Shown: positions 41,624 through 50,498 of the stretch, piece by piece | How the letters are laid out: every line of letters begins with the position of its first letter | Position numbering within the stretch: position 1 is the first letter of the stretch | The notes under the pieces: model-generated | The model's database searches: none | Told to the model about the DNA's origin: nothing | The model's input: only the letters and a program-made list of their open reading frames with translations | Source: Planococcus rifietoensis | Lineage (GTDB): Bacteria > Bacillota > Bacilli > Bacillales_A > Planococcaceae | Length of the DNA: 64,000 nucleotides | Assembly: GCF_001465795.2 (NCBI RefSeq) | Contig: NZ_CP013659.2 | Span: 2,560,501 to 2,624,500 of the forward strand | Direction of reading: 5' to 3' | Made by a program: the position numbers and the translations under genes

Positions 41624-43115
41624 GTTTCCCACCTCCTGTTGCATAATGCATAATCGTTTCCTGGGTCATTTCCTGCTTCGGCAAATCTGCCGTCAACTTG
41701 CCTTCGTGCATGACGAGCACACGGTCGGCCATGCCGATTACTTCCGGAAGTTCGGAAGAGATCATCAAGATGGCGACGCCGCGAGCGGCTAATTCATTGA
41801 TGATCGAATAAATCTCTTTCTTCGCACCGACATCGACGCCGCGTGTCGGCTCATCGAGAATGAGCACATCTGGTTCGATGCCGAGCCATTTCGCGATGAC
41901 GACTTTTTGCTGGTTGCCTCCGCTGAGCGATTTGGCGGCCTGGTCTGGCCCTGATGTCCGGATGCCAAGGCGTTTCACCATCCGGTCGTACAAGCTGCGT
42001 TCTTTGTCTTTCGACAGCAAACCCTTTTTGGAAATGGATTCAAAGTTCGCCATGCTGATGTTTTCTTCGACTGTAAAATCGACGATCAGCCCTTCGGATT
42101 TGCGGTCTTCGGTCACGTAGCCGATGCCGAGTTCTTTCGCTTTTTGCGGATTGTCGATTTTCGCAGGCTTGCCATCAAGTTCCACGGTTCCTGTATCCGC
42201 TTTCTTATAACCGAATAGAGACTGTGCCACTTCTGTGCGCCCGGCCCCCATGAGCCCGGCAATCGAAACGATTTCCCCCTTATGGATGTCGAAGGAAATA
42301 TCTTCAAAGCAATCTTTCCGTGACAAGCCTTTAACCGACAGCTTCACGTCGCCAATCGCCGAGCTTCGTTCTGGAAAACGGTCGCCGAGTTCACGGCCGA
42401 CCATCAACTGGACAATTTCTTCGAAGCTAGTTTCGCTGATCTTCCGTTCACCGACGAATTCACCGTCGCGCAATATGGTGATGCGGTCACACAGTGAAAA
42501 GATTTCTTCCATGCGATGTGAAATATAGACGAAAGAAACACCGCGCTTTTGAAGGTCGCGGATGGTCACGAATAAAGTTTCGATTTCCCGGTCCGTCAAT
42601 GCTGCTGTCGGTTCGTCCATAATGATCATTTCTGCATCCATTGACAAAGCTTTGCCGATTTCCACCAATTGCTGCTGTCCGACAGACAATGTGCTTGCGG
42701 GAAGCGACGGGTCGATATCAAGCCCTAAATCCCCTAGGATCTTTTTCGTTTTGCGTTCCATGTCTTTTGTCTTCAGGATTCCTGTGCGCCCGACGGTTTC
42801 CTCGCGGCCGAGAAAGAGATTGTCCGCGATCGACAGGTGCGGCAGGATATTCAATTCCTGGTGGATGACGGCGATACCTTCCGCTTCCGCCTGCTTTGGT
42901 GAAGTAAATTCGACTTTTTTACCTTTCACCTCCACCGTTCCGGAGTCACGCGTGTAGATGCCGGACATGATTTTCATCAAGGTCGATTTGCCGGCACCGT
43001 TCTCACCCATCAAGGCGTGAATCTCACCTTTTTGAAGAGAGAAGTGGACATTTTTCAAGACAGCGTTGCCGCTGAACGACTTGCAAATATCAGTCATATT
43101 GATCATTTCGGTCAT
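41604..43115 (-). CDS. rbsA: Ribose ABC transporter ATP-binding protein RbsA
   Basis: This 503-residue protein has two ABC ATPase domains. The first has Walker A GENGAGKST (near residue 38), signature LSVGQQQ and Walker B IIMDEPTAAL. The second has the degenerate Walker A GLMGAGRTE (near 287), signature LSGGNQQK and LILDEPTRGVDVG. This is the pattern of sugar-type ABC ATPases, and it energises ribose import. The ATG at 43115 follows AGGTGA. Confidence 0.95.
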   Translation of the reverse strand: MTEMINMTDICKSFSGNAVLKNVHFSLQKGEIHALMGENGAGKSTLMKIMSGIYTRDSGTVEVKGKKVEFTSPKQAEAEGIAVIHQELNILPHLSIADNLFLGREETVGRTGILKTKDMERKTKKILGDLGLDIDPSLPASTLSVGQQQLVEIGKALSMDAEMIIMDEPTAALTDREIETLFVTIRDLQKRGVSFVYISHRMEEIFSLCDRITILRDGEFVGERKISETSFEEIVQLMVGRELGDRFPERSSAIGDVKLSVKGLSRKDCFEDISFDIHKGEIVSIAGLMGAGRTEVAQSLFGYKKADTGTVELDGKPAKIDNPQKAKELGIGYVTEDRKSEGLIVDFTVEENISMANFESISKKGLLSKDKERSLYDRMVKRLGIRTSGPDQAAKSLSGGNQQKVVIAKWLGIEPDVLILDEPTRGVDVGAKKEIYSIINELAARGVAILMISSELPEVIGMADRVLVMHEGKLTADLPKQEMTQETIMHYATGGGKLEAEIR

Positions 43116-43132
43116 TTCGTTCACCTGCCTCA

Positions 43133-43519
43133 TTAAAAGATGACGCCCGACTGGAGAATGACATTCGCATAAGGGCTTGCTTCCCCTGTGCGGATGATCA
43201 GTTTGGCGTTATGGCTCATCGCCTTTAATTCCTCGTGGCTCAGGTAGCGGCAATCCAATTGCTGTTGCATGCCAGCTTCCAAGCCTTTATTGTGATCGCT
43301 TATTTCCCGGGCAATATAAGCCGCTTCCGCTTCGAAATCCTCAAGCACTGCATCCAGCACCGTCTCAAATGAAGGCTCCCCGATGCGGTATGATAAATCG
43401 ATGCATGGTACATGTTCCGGTACCGGCAGCCCGCAATCGGCAATGACGAGCAAATCCGTATGCCCGAACCGTGCCAAGTGGCCGGCGATATCGCGATTGA
43501 TCATGCCTTGTTTCTTCAT
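43133..43519 (-). CDS. rbsD: D-ribose pyranase RbsD
   Basis: This 128-residue protein interconverts ribose ring forms before phosphorylation by RbsK. It has the family opening GMINRDIAGHLARFGHTDLL with the catalytic His and Asp, ADCGLPVP, and the C-terminal RTGEASPYANVILQSGV. Its ATG overlaps the rbsK stop by four bases (ATGA), so the two are coupled. Confidence 0.95.
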   Translation of the reverse strand: MKKQGMINRDIAGHLARFGHTDLLVIADCGLPVPEHVPCIDLSYRIGEPSFETVLDAVLEDFEAEAAYIAREISDHNKGLEAGMQQQLDCRYLSHEELKAMSHNAKLIIRTGEASPYANVILQSGVIF

Positions 43520-44394
43520 TCTCCTGCCTCCATCCGGGACACGACTTCCATACGGTTCGGCATGCCGCCTTGCGCCCCGAATTTCTCCACCGATAAGGAG
43601 GCAGCGGCATTGGCAAAGCGGACAGCTTCTTTAAACTCACTGCCTTCAGCTAGTGCAACTGCCAAGGCACCGTTAAAAGTATCTCCCGCGCCCGTCGTAT
43701 CGACCGCTTGTGTCGGAAACCCTTCGACAGTTACATGCTTGTCGCCATCGAAATAGCGGGCACCATTTTTTCCAAGTGTCACGACCATTCGATTCGGATA
43801 ACGTTCCAGTTCAAGTTCCCAATTCGTGCCGAACAACTCTTCCGCTTCGGTTTCATTCGGCGTCAAAAAGTCCGCTTGTTTCATCGCCTCCGTGAACCCA
43901 CCGGCTGGCGCTGGATTCAAAATAGCCGGGACCCCGAGTTCTTTGGCAAGTTGCAGCGTATATTCCACCACCGGAATCGGCAGTTCCAACTGGAGAATGA
44001 CCATCGAACTTTTTTCGATTGCCTTTTTCTGTGCATCGATGTCCGATTTCGTCAGTTCGTGGTTGGCACCTGGGACGACGATGATGCGATTGTCGCCTTC
44101 TGACAATAGGATATTGGCGATTCCGCTCGCCCCATCCGTTTTTTTGACGCCTTGCGTATCGATTTGCTCTTTTTCCAGCCCTTCAAGAAGCTGTGTACCG
44201 AATGCGTCGCTGCCGACTGCCCCAACCATATGGACTTGGTCGCCGAGCCTCGCTGCTGCGACTGCCTGATTGGCGCCCTTTCCGCCAGGCACGGTCGTAT
44301 ATAAATTCCCTAGCACCGTTTCACCTTGCTTCGGAAAACGTTCTGTTCCTACCACAAGGTCCATATTGATGCTGCCCACTACTGTAATCATCAT
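43516..44394 (-). CDS. rbsK: Ribokinase RbsK
   Basis: This 292-residue PfkB-family kinase makes ribose 5-phosphate. Substrate-site motif VPGGKGANQAVAAARLG is near residue 35 and the ATP/anion-hole motif DTTGAGDTFNGALA near 243, with Asp as catalytic base. The ATG at 44394 follows AAGGAG and overlaps the rbsR stop by four bases. Confidence 0.96.
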   Translation of the reverse strand: MMITVVGSINMDLVVGTERFPKQGETVLGNLYTTVPGGKGANQAVAAARLGDQVHMVGAVGSDAFGTQLLEGLEKEQIDTQGVKKTDGASGIANILLSEGDNRIIVVPGANHELTKSDIDAQKKAIEKSSMVILQLELPIPVVEYTLQLAKELGVPAILNPAPAGGFTEAMKQADFLTPNETEAEELFGTNWELELERYPNRMVVTLGKNGARYFDGDKHVTVEGFPTQAVDTTGAGDTFNGALAVALAEGSEFKEAVRFANAAASLSVEKFGAQGGMPNRMEVVSRMEAGE

Positions 44395-45371
44395 TCCACA
44401 CTCCTTGTTGTGCCGCGTAAGACAAGCTTGACCGGAATTTCGTAGAAGCTTTCTTCAACGGGCTTGTTCTCGATCCGCTTGATCAAGACGCGGGTGGCGA
44501 TTGCGCCCATTTTGTAAACGTCCTGTGCGACGGTCGAGAGCCCCGGCGACAGCATCTCGCCCATTGCGATGCCATCGAATCCGACAATCTGTAACTCGTC
44601 CGGCACGTTTCTGCCGAGCAGAACAGCCGCTTTCAAAGCCCCTGCTGCCGATACATCACTTGAAGCAAATATGCCGTCGATTCCGGGATCGTTGTGCAAT
44701 TCACGTTCAACGATCTTTTGCGAATCGGCATAATGAAATGGGCAAGTGACGATGCGGTGATCGACATCCGCTTTTCCGATTGCTTCCATAAACCCCTCAT
44801 AACGGTCGTTCGCCGGGTTCAGCGCTTCCGGCCCTCTCAGAAATAGGATGTTTTGGCATCCACGCTCAAGCAGTGCATTCGTCCCAAGCACCGCACCTTC
44901 TTTATTATTCGATGAGACGACCGGAATCTTTTCATTGATCGCCCGGTCAAGCGCCACAATCGGCAGCTTGGTATTTGCGTAATGGGGAGCCTCCAGTTGG
45001 TTGGAGGTGACGATAAAGCCGGCGATGTATTTTTTCTTCAAGGTCTCGATATAATTTTTCTCTTTTTTCGGATCTTCATCGGAGTTGCATAAAATCACCG
45101 TATAGCCGTAGCTCAACGCCACATCTTCCACTGCCCGTGCGAGCTCAGGAAAAAACGGGTTCGTGATGTCAGGCAAAATGAGCCCGATCAAATTGGAGCG
45201 TTTCGTGTTCAAAGAGCGTGCAACCGGATTCAATTCGTATTCGAGTTCCTCGACCGCCTCTGTGACCGCTTTGGCGGCATCTGCGCTGACATAGCCGCTG
45301 CCGTTCAAAAAACGTGAAACCGTCGCAACGGAAACGCCTGCTTTTTTCGCTACATCTCTGATCGTTGTCAT
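44391..45371 (-). CDS. rbsR: LacI-family ribose operon repressor RbsR
   Basis: This 326-residue repressor has an N-terminal helix-turn-helix (TIRDVAKKAGVSVATVSRFL) and a periplasmic-binding-protein-like effector domain (LIGLILPDITNPFFPEL). It heads the rbs operon, so it should repress its own promoter through the palindrome at 45394-45413 and respond to ribose or a phosphate of it. The ATG at 45371 follows GGAGAAG. Confidence 0.93.
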   Translation of the reverse strand: MTTIRDVAKKAGVSVATVSRFLNGSGYVSADAAKAVTEAVEELEYELNPVARSLNTKRSNLIGLILPDITNPFFPELARAVEDVALSYGYTVILCNSDEDPKKEKNYIETLKKKYIAGFIVTSNQLEAPHYANTKLPIVALDRAINEKIPVVSSNNKEGAVLGTNALLERGCQNILFLRGPEALNPANDRYEGFMEAIGKADVDHRIVTCPFHYADSQKIVERELHNDPGIDGIFASSDVSAAGALKAAVLLGRNVPDELQIVGFDGIAMGEMLSPGLSTVAQDVYKMGAIATRVLIKRIENKPVEESFYEIPVKLVLRGTTRSVE

Positions 45372-45393
45372 CGCTCTTCTCCGTTCTCGGGTT

Positions 45394-45413
45394 ATGTGTA
45401 ACCGGTTACACAT
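45394..45413. promoter_or_regulatory. RbsR operator (perfect 20-base palindrome)
   Basis: ATGTGTAACCGGTTACACAT is perfectly symmetric with central CCGG, as LacI-family operators often are. It abuts the -10 and covers the expected transcription start. Its core also partly fits a CcpA cre. Confidence 0.85.
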
Positions 45414-45442
45414 ACTATAAAACTTCCCTTTCTTCTTGTCAA
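45414..45442 (-). promoter_or_regulatory. Promoter of the rbs operon
   Basis: Minus strand: -35 TTGACA (45437-45442), 17-base spacer, -10 TATAGT (45414-45419). Confidence 0.88.
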
Positions 45443-45477
45443 CGCGATTTTTCATTTCACTCTGTGCCGAAGTCCAT

Positions 45478-45508
45478 AAAAAAACACCCCGACAATGGTG
45501 TCAGGGTG
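45478..45508 (-). terminator. Terminator of the cstB-rhodanese unit
   Basis: CACCCTGAC (minus strand) pairs with GTCGGGGTG, then seven T follow. Confidence 0.88.
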
Positions 45509-45515
45509 CTCATAA

Positions 45516-45884
45516 TCAATATACCAGCATTCGCTCGCCGCAATCTTCTTCGGATAAGCTATAGCTGATGACGCTCTTTCCTTTTTTCCGCAGCAAGCGG
45601 ACAGCCATATTCTTTTCCATCGCATCAGAAGCGATAATGTGGATCGGCCGGTTCGGTATTTCATCGTAGCTGCGGATGAAATAAGCCACCGGCAGTTCGA
45701 ATGCGCCTTCGATGGGATCTTTATAAGAAACATTATAGGCTCTCACATCCAGTAAGAGAATATCACCATTTTCTTTCAGGTTGTCTGCACAGTCGTGCTT
45801 GACCCCTTTGGCCGTGACATAGCGTTTATAGAAACCGTTGGAGCCGGCAAGAGCCAGCAGCGCAATCGGGATGCCAATACTCAT
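45516..45884 (-). CDS. Rhodanese-fold protein with N-terminal membrane segment, probably inactive
   Basis: This 122-residue protein opens with a short hydrophobic segment (IGIPIALLALAG) and then a rhodanese-like fold (ILLLDVRAYNVSYKDPIEGA, PIHIIASDAMEKNMAVRLL). The usual catalytic Cys loop is replaced by ASDAMEKN, which lacks Cys, so it probably does not transfer sulfur itself. It follows the CstB-like gene by 78 bases on the same strand and is likely cotranscribed. The ATG at 45884 follows GGGGAAG. Confidence 0.7.
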   Translation of the reverse strand: MSIGIPIALLALAGSNGFYKRYVTAKGVKHDCADNLKENGDILLLDVRAYNVSYKDPIEGAFELPVAYFIRSYDEIPNRPIHIIASDAMEKNMAVRLLRKKGKSVISYSLSEEDCGERMLVY

Positions 45885-45962
45885 TGTTTCGATCTTCCCC
45901 TTCTGGATTATGTTTTTCAAAGGAAAACCGCCGAAGCCAAAGCTTAAGCGGTTGTGTCCCAA

Positions 45963-47375
45963 TTATTGTTTCACGGATGCGACTTCTTGCTGCCATTTGC
46001 TGTAGCCGCCTGTCATATTGACCAGGTTATCGATGCCGTTCGCTTTCAGGACGCTCGCAGCGATAGCGGAACGGGCACCCGCCTGGCATTGCACGATGAT
46101 CGTTTTGTCTGTATCCACTTCATCCAAGCGGTTTTTCAAGGTACCGACCATAATGTGCTCGGCGTTATCGATATGGCCTTCATCGAATTCCGTTTGATTG
46201 CGGACATCGAGCACATACGCTTCGCCTTTTTCAACCATTTCATTCGCTTCGGATGGCGAGACGTTTTCATAAGAAGCCAAGTTGTCCGCTTGTGCCAGGA
46301 CAGTTTCTGCCTCTGCAAAACCGTAGACTTCATCGATTCCGACTGAACGGAGGGCACCCAATGCTTCATCGAGTACTTCCGTGTCGAGAAGCAAGTACAA
46401 AGGTTTGTTGTAATCAACGACCCATCCTGCCCAGTTCGTGAAGGAATTGTTGAACGGAATGTTGATCGTCCCTTGGATATGGCCTTTGCTGTAGGCATCT
46501 GCCGGGCGCATATCAAGCACTTGTTTGCCTTCTGCAAGAAGCGCTTCGACATCTGCGGCTGATGTAATTTCTTTCAGTTCCGGCAAGTCTTTGATCAGTT
46601 TCTGGCCGACTTTATTGACCGATTTCATCACCGCAAAGTAATACGGCGGCTCCGGTTGGCCTTCGAGCAAAGCTTTCTTGAAAGAAGCCTCATCATCAAA
46701 TTGCATCGCCCAGTTAAAGGCTTTTTCGTAACCGACTGTCGTCGATGGAACCGCGCCGAGCGCTTTACCGCAAGCGGATCCGGCACCATGCGCCGGCCAA
46801 ACTTGTAAATAATCCGGAAGCGCCTTGAAGCGTTCAATCGATTTGAACATCGACGCCGCACCTGAATCGGACGTACCTTGGATGCCTGCCGCCTTTTCCA
46901 GAAGATCCGGGCGCCCGACGTCGCCAACAAAGACAAAGTCGCCTGTAAAGATGCCCATCGGCTTATCCGCGGATCCGCCTTTATCCGTCAATAGGAATGA
47001 AATGCTCTCCGGGGTATGGCCTGGCGTGTGCATCACGTCAAATACCAGGTTGCCGATTTTGAACTGGTCGCCGTCTTTCAATAGTTGATGGCTGATTCCA
47101 TCCAGGTTCTGATATTTCCAATCGGCATCGCCTTCATCCGAAACATAGAGCTTCGTGCCGAAACGGTCATTCAGTTCCCGTGAACCGGATACAAAGTCAG
47201 CATGGATATGCGTTTCAAGAGCGCCAACAAAATTCAGTTTCTCTTTTTTCGCCAGTTCTTCGTATGCTGTGATATCGCGCATCGGATCAACGACGACTGC
47301 TTCACCTGTTTTTTGGCACCCTACTACATAAGATGCGTGAGCCAATTTTTCGTCATAGAAATATCGTAGTAACAT
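45963..47375 (-). CDS. cstB: Persulfide dioxygenase-rhodanese fusion (CstB-like)
   Basis: This 470-residue protein has an N-terminal metallo-beta-lactamase persulfide dioxygenase domain (THIHADFVSG at residues 55-64, HTPGH at 116-120, GDVGRPD near 151) and two rhodanese domains. The first (about 275-365) lacks a catalytic Cys; the second has the active loop CQAGARS with Cys430. Cys20 and Cys202 occupy positions close to those important in staphylococcal CstB, which turns persulfides into sulfite/thiosulfate. A CsoR/CstR-type dyad overlaps its promoter. The ATG follows AAAGGAG. Confidence 0.87.
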   Translation of the reverse strand: MLLRYFYDEKLAHASYVVGCQKTGEAVVVDPMRDITAYEELAKKEKLNFVGALETHIHADFVSGSRELNDRFGTKLYVSDEGDADWKYQNLDGISHQLLKDGDQFKIGNLVFDVMHTPGHTPESISFLLTDKGGSADKPMGIFTGDFVFVGDVGRPDLLEKAAGIQGTSDSGAASMFKSIERFKALPDYLQVWPAHGAGSACGKALGAVPSTTVGYEKAFNWAMQFDDEASFKKALLEGQPEPPYYFAVMKSVNKVGQKLIKDLPELKEITSAADVEALLAEGKQVLDMRPADAYSKGHIQGTINIPFNNSFTNWAGWVVDYNKPLYLLLDTEVLDEALGALRSVGIDEVYGFAEAETVLAQADNLASYENVSPSEANEMVEKGEAYVLDVRNQTEFDEGHIDNAEHIMVGTLKNRLDEVDTDKTIIVQCQAGARSAIAASVLKANGIDNLVNMTGGYSKWQQEVASVKQ

Positions 47376-47416
47376 GGAATCAATCTCCTTTTGTTTGTTT
47401 TCGTTTTCTTAAGCTT

Positions 47417-47445
47417 AATATACCCCATAGGGTATAAATTGTAAA
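47417..47445 (-). promoter_or_regulatory. Promoter of cstB
   Basis: Minus strand: -35 TTTACA (47440-47445), 17-base spacer, -10 TATATT (47417-47422). Confidence 0.7.
47419..47436. promoter_or_regulatory. CstR/CsoR-type operator in the cstB promoter
   Basis: TATACCCCATAGGGTATA is an 18-base dyad with ATACCC and GGGTAT arms, the form used by CsoR-family persulfide and copper sensors. It covers the -10 and most of the spacer. Confidence 0.7.
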
Positions 47446-47486
47446 CACATATGCTTCACATTTTTATCGGCTTTCTTTAACACATT

Positions 47487-47528
47487 AAAAAAGCTTCAGG
47501 AGGGCAGCAACTGCACTCTTGAAGCTTA
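47487..47528 (-). terminator. Terminator of the acyl-CoA cluster
   Basis: An imperfect stem around AAGCTTC/GAAGCTT is followed on the minus strand by TTTTTT. It ends the thiolase-monooxygenase-crotonase unit. Confidence 0.75.
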
Positions 47529-47536
47529 AAGGCGTG

Positions 47537-48361
47537 TTATTTTTTTTCATCAAAAAAATCCGGAAGCTCGCTCGCTTTCATTGGAAACTCCGCTTTACGC
47601 TTGTCGACAAAGGATTGAATGCCTTCATCCGCATCAGCATTTTGCCCCGCCCAGTGGAGGAACTTCGATTCCGCAAGATGCGACTCATGCGGATGATCCG
47701 CGCCAAGCATCTTCCATAATAATTGGCGCGTAAAGCTATTGGATGTGGCGGCGGTATTTTCTGCAATGTCCCGTGCGATTTCATATGCTTTTTCAAGCGG
47801 ATCTTCCGATTCATATTGCATGAGCCCCGCCTCCACCGCTTCAGCCGTCGGGATGTAGCGCCCCGTCAGTGTCCATTCGAGTGCTTTTCCGATGCCGACG
47901 ATGCGCGGCAAAAACCAGCCGGAGGAAGCTTCCGGGCCGATGCCGCGGCGTCCGAAGACAAAGCCGATTTTCGCATCTTTTTTGACGATGCGGATATCCA
48001 TCGGCAAAGTCATGGTCATGCCGATGCCGACCGCAGGGCCGTTGATGGCGGCAATGATCGGTTTTTTCACTTCATAAACTTGGTTACTGACCTGCCCGCC
48101 GAGGTCCCGGTATTCTTCCGCACTTTGTTCGGAAGCGAACGTCGAGCCGCCGTCCGATAAGTCCATCCCGGCGCAAAACGCCCGCCCGGCACCGGTCACG
48201 ACAATGACGCGCACTTCGTCGTCGGCATCCACATTGCGGTAGAAATCCAATAATTCTTCGTTCATTTGTTCCGTATAGGCATTCATTTTTTCAGGGCGAT
48301 TCAAGGTCAATGTCAGAATCCCATCCGATAATTCGGTTTTAATGGTTTCGTACAAGCGCAT
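47537..48361 (-). CDS. Enoyl-CoA hydratase/isomerase family protein (crotonase)
   Basis: This 274-residue crotonase-fold protein has LNRPEKMNAYTEQM at the N-terminus, the oxyanion-hole segments GAGRAFCAGMDLSD (near residue 57) and INGPAVGIGMTMTLPMD (near 105), and an active-site Glu candidate in RRGIGPEASSGWFLP. It probably hydrates or isomerises a trans-enoyl-CoA. Its start lies inside the last codons of the monooxygenase gene (23-base overlap), so it is the third gene of a thiolase-led unit. Confidence 0.85.
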   Translation of the reverse strand: MRLYETIKTELSDGILTLTLNRPEKMNAYTEQMNEELLDFYRNVDADDEVRVIVVTGAGRAFCAGMDLSDGGSTFASEQSAEEYRDLGGQVSNQVYEVKKPIIAAINGPAVGIGMTMTLPMDIRIVKKDAKIGFVFGRRGIGPEASSGWFLPRIVGIGKALEWTLTGRYIPTAEAVEAGLMQYESEDPLEKAYEIARDIAENTAATSNSFTRQLLWKMLGADHPHESHLAESKFLHWAGQNADADEGIQSFVDKRKAEFPMKASELPDFFDEKK

Positions 48362-49241
48362 TCACTCCCTCTTCATATTCCCGCTCCAGCTGCTCGACAG
48401 CTTCCTTGACCGTCTCGCGCTTCGTCACCGTCGTCACGCCGTGTCCCGCCGACCAAATATCACGCCATGCCTTGGCATTGACGAGATGAGACAAATCGAC
48501 TTCCTTTTTCGCCTTTAAGGTTTTCGGGTCGATGCCTTGTTTCTCAAGGCTTGGGATGAGGACATTCACCGGAACGCCGCTGAACGAATCGGTATAAAGA
48601 ATGTCTTCGATCGAGGAGTCGATGACCATCTGCTTGTACTCTTCGGGCGCGCTGCTTTCTTCGACCGCCAAAAAGCGCGTACCCATATAGGCATAATCTG
48701 CGCCCATTAATAAAGCAGCTGCCACATCTTGGCCGGTCGACAAAGAACCCGACAGGATGATGGTGCCGTCAAAGAACTTCTTGACCGCCGCAATGAAAGC
48801 GAACGGATTGAGCGTGCCCCCGTGCCCGCCAGCGCCTGCGCACACAAGGATCAATCCATCGACGCCGCTTTGTGCCGCTTTCTTCGCATGCTTCGCATTT
48901 GCTACATCTGAATAGACGAGGCCGCCGTATGCATGGACGATTTCGAGTACTTCTGCAGGCGAGCCAAGCGACGTGATAACAATCGGCGGCTGATGCTCAC
49001 GGATCAATTCGACGTCTTCGTCGTAGCGCTTGTTCGAACCACGGTGGCTGATGAAATTGACAGCCCACGGAATATCGCCAAGCGCTTCTTTCACTTCAAC
49101 GAGCCATTTCGCGCATTCTTCAGCGGGACGCGCATTCAATAGAGGGAACGAGCCGATGACACCGGCACGCCCTGATTCAATGACCATCTGGGGCGTCGAC
49201 ACAAGAAACATCGGCGCCACGATAACCGGCAGTTTAGGCAT
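48339..49241 (-). CDS. Nitronate monooxygenase family flavoprotein
   Basis: This 300-residue FMN TIM-barrel protein of the 2-nitropropane dioxygenase family has VIVAPMFLVSTPQMVIESGR at the N-terminus, CAGAGGHGG with the active-site His (near residue 133) and the phosphate-binding ILSGSLSTGQDVAAALLMGA, then GTRFLAVEES. Members oxidise nitronates or act as enoyl reductases. Within an acyl-CoA unit its true substrate may be an acyl-CoA or a toxic nitro acid such as propionate-3-nitronate. It overlaps thiolase by eight bases. Confidence 0.84.
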   Translation of the reverse strand: MPKLPVIVAPMFLVSTPQMVIESGRAGVIGSFPLLNARPAEECAKWLVEVKEALGDIPWAVNFISHRGSNKRYDEDVELIREHQPPIVITSLGSPAEVLEIVHAYGGLVYSDVANAKHAKKAAQSGVDGLILVCAGAGGHGGTLNPFAFIAAVKKFFDGTIILSGSLSTGQDVAAALLMGADYAYMGTRFLAVEESSAPEEYKQMVIDSSIEDILYTDSFSGVPVNVLIPSLEKQGIDPKTLKAKKEVDLSHLVNAKAWRDIWSAGHGVTTVTKRETVKEAVEQLEREYEEGVNALVRNH

Positions 49242-50415
49242 GTTTAATCACCACCGCAATTCCCTGTCCGCCGCCGATGCATAGGCTCGCGACTGCATAT
49301 TTCCCGCCACGGCGTTTCAATTCATAAGCCGCTGACAGCAAGATACGTGCGCCGCTCGCACCGACCGGATGGCCAAGCGCAATCGCCCCGCCGTTGACGT
49401 TCACTTTCGAACGGTCCAGACCGAGTTCTTTCTCCACCGCCAAATATTGCGCCGCGAACGCTTCATTCACTTCGACCAAATCGATGTCATCAATCGTCAG
49501 TTCCGCTTTTTCCAGCGCACGGCGGATGGCAGGGACCGGGCCAATGCCCATGATTGTCGGATCGACGCCGGCGACATGCCAAGACACGATGCGGGCGACA
49601 GGCGACAAGCCATGCTTTTTGACTGCATCTTCCCCTGCCACAACAAGAGACGCCGCCCCGTCATTGATGCCTGAAGCATTGCCCGCTGTTACGGAGCCGT
49701 CTTTCTTGAACGACGGGCGCAGTTTCGATAAGCCCTCCGTATTGGCATCCGGTTTGATGTGTTCATCTTTGTCGACTACAACCGTGCCTTTACGGGTTTT
49801 CACTTCGACTCCGACGATTTCTTCATCAAACTGTCCGCCAGTTGCCGCTTTAGCTGCCCGCTGGTTCGATTCGACCGCGAATTCATCTTGGGCTTCACGG
49901 GAAATACCGTATTGCTCCGCCAGTTTTTCGGCCGTCATGCCCATGCCGCTGCCGGTAAATTGGTCAGTCAGCGTCGCGAGCAGCATATCTTCAAACTGCA
50001 TCGGCCCCATCTTTGCCTTGCTGAAACGCTGCGTGAAATTCGCATAAGGCGACATCGACATATTCTCCGCACCGCCAGCCAAGACGATATCCGCTTCACC
50101 GAGCAGAATGTGCTGCGCTGCGGAAACGACTGCCTGCGCACCCGATCCGCAAAGCCGGTTTAATGTCAGGGCCGGCACTTCTTGGGGAACACCTGCATTC
50201 AGCCCGATATGGCGCGCCAGGTAAGCTGCATTGACATTCGACTGGATGACATTCCCGTAAATGACGTGATCTACATCTTCCGCTTTGACATTCGCTCTTT
50301 TGAGCGCTTCCACCGCTGTCGCCGTGCCAAGTTCTGTCGCATCGGTATTCGCAAACGACCTACCAAAAGCCCCAAATGCCGTTCTTGCTCCATCTACTAG
50401 ATATACAGGTTTCAT
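49234..50415 (-). CDS. Acetyl-CoA C-acyltransferase (thiolase)
   Basis: This 393-residue thiolase catalyses the last step of beta-oxidation. All catalytic residues are present: Cys in LNRLCGSGAQAV (near 88), His in ALGHPVGASGAR (near 348) and the second Cys in CIGGGQG (near 378). The ATG at 50415 is chosen over one two codons earlier because AAGGAG is too close to the first. It leads a three-gene unit; a TetR-like dyad and a cre-like site lie upstream. Confidence 0.93.
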   Translation of the reverse strand: MKPVYLVDGARTAFGAFGRSFANTDATELGTATAVEALKRANVKAEDVDHVIYGNVIQSNVNAAYLARHIGLNAGVPQEVPALTLNRLCGSGAQAVVSAAQHILLGEADIVLAGGAENMSMSPYANFTQRFSKAKMGPMQFEDMLLATLTDQFTGSGMGMTAEKLAEQYGISREAQDEFAVESNQRAAKAATGGQFDEEIVGVEVKTRKGTVVVDKDEHIKPDANTEGLSKLRPSFKKDGSVTAGNASGINDGAASLVVAGEDAVKKHGLSPVARIVSWHVAGVDPTIMGIGPVPAIRRALEKAELTIDDIDLVEVNEAFAAQYLAVEKELGLDRSKVNVNGGAIALGHPVGASGARILLSAAYELKRRGGKYAVASLCIGGGQGIAVVIKHA

Positions 50416-50441
50416 GTCCATTTCTCCTTTTCACCCTCTAT

Positions 50442-50455
50442 TGAAAGGGCTTACA
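50442..50455 (-). promoter_or_regulatory. Candidate cre site before thiolase
   Basis: TGTAAGCCCTTTCA on the minus strand differs from TGNAANCGNWWNCA only at the central G. It lies between a likely -10 (TATAAC, 50463-50468) and the ribosome binding site, a roadblock position. Confidence 0.45.
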
Positions 50456-50498
50456 TATTTTCGTTATACTTGTCAGAAAATTTAATTTTCCATTCAAT

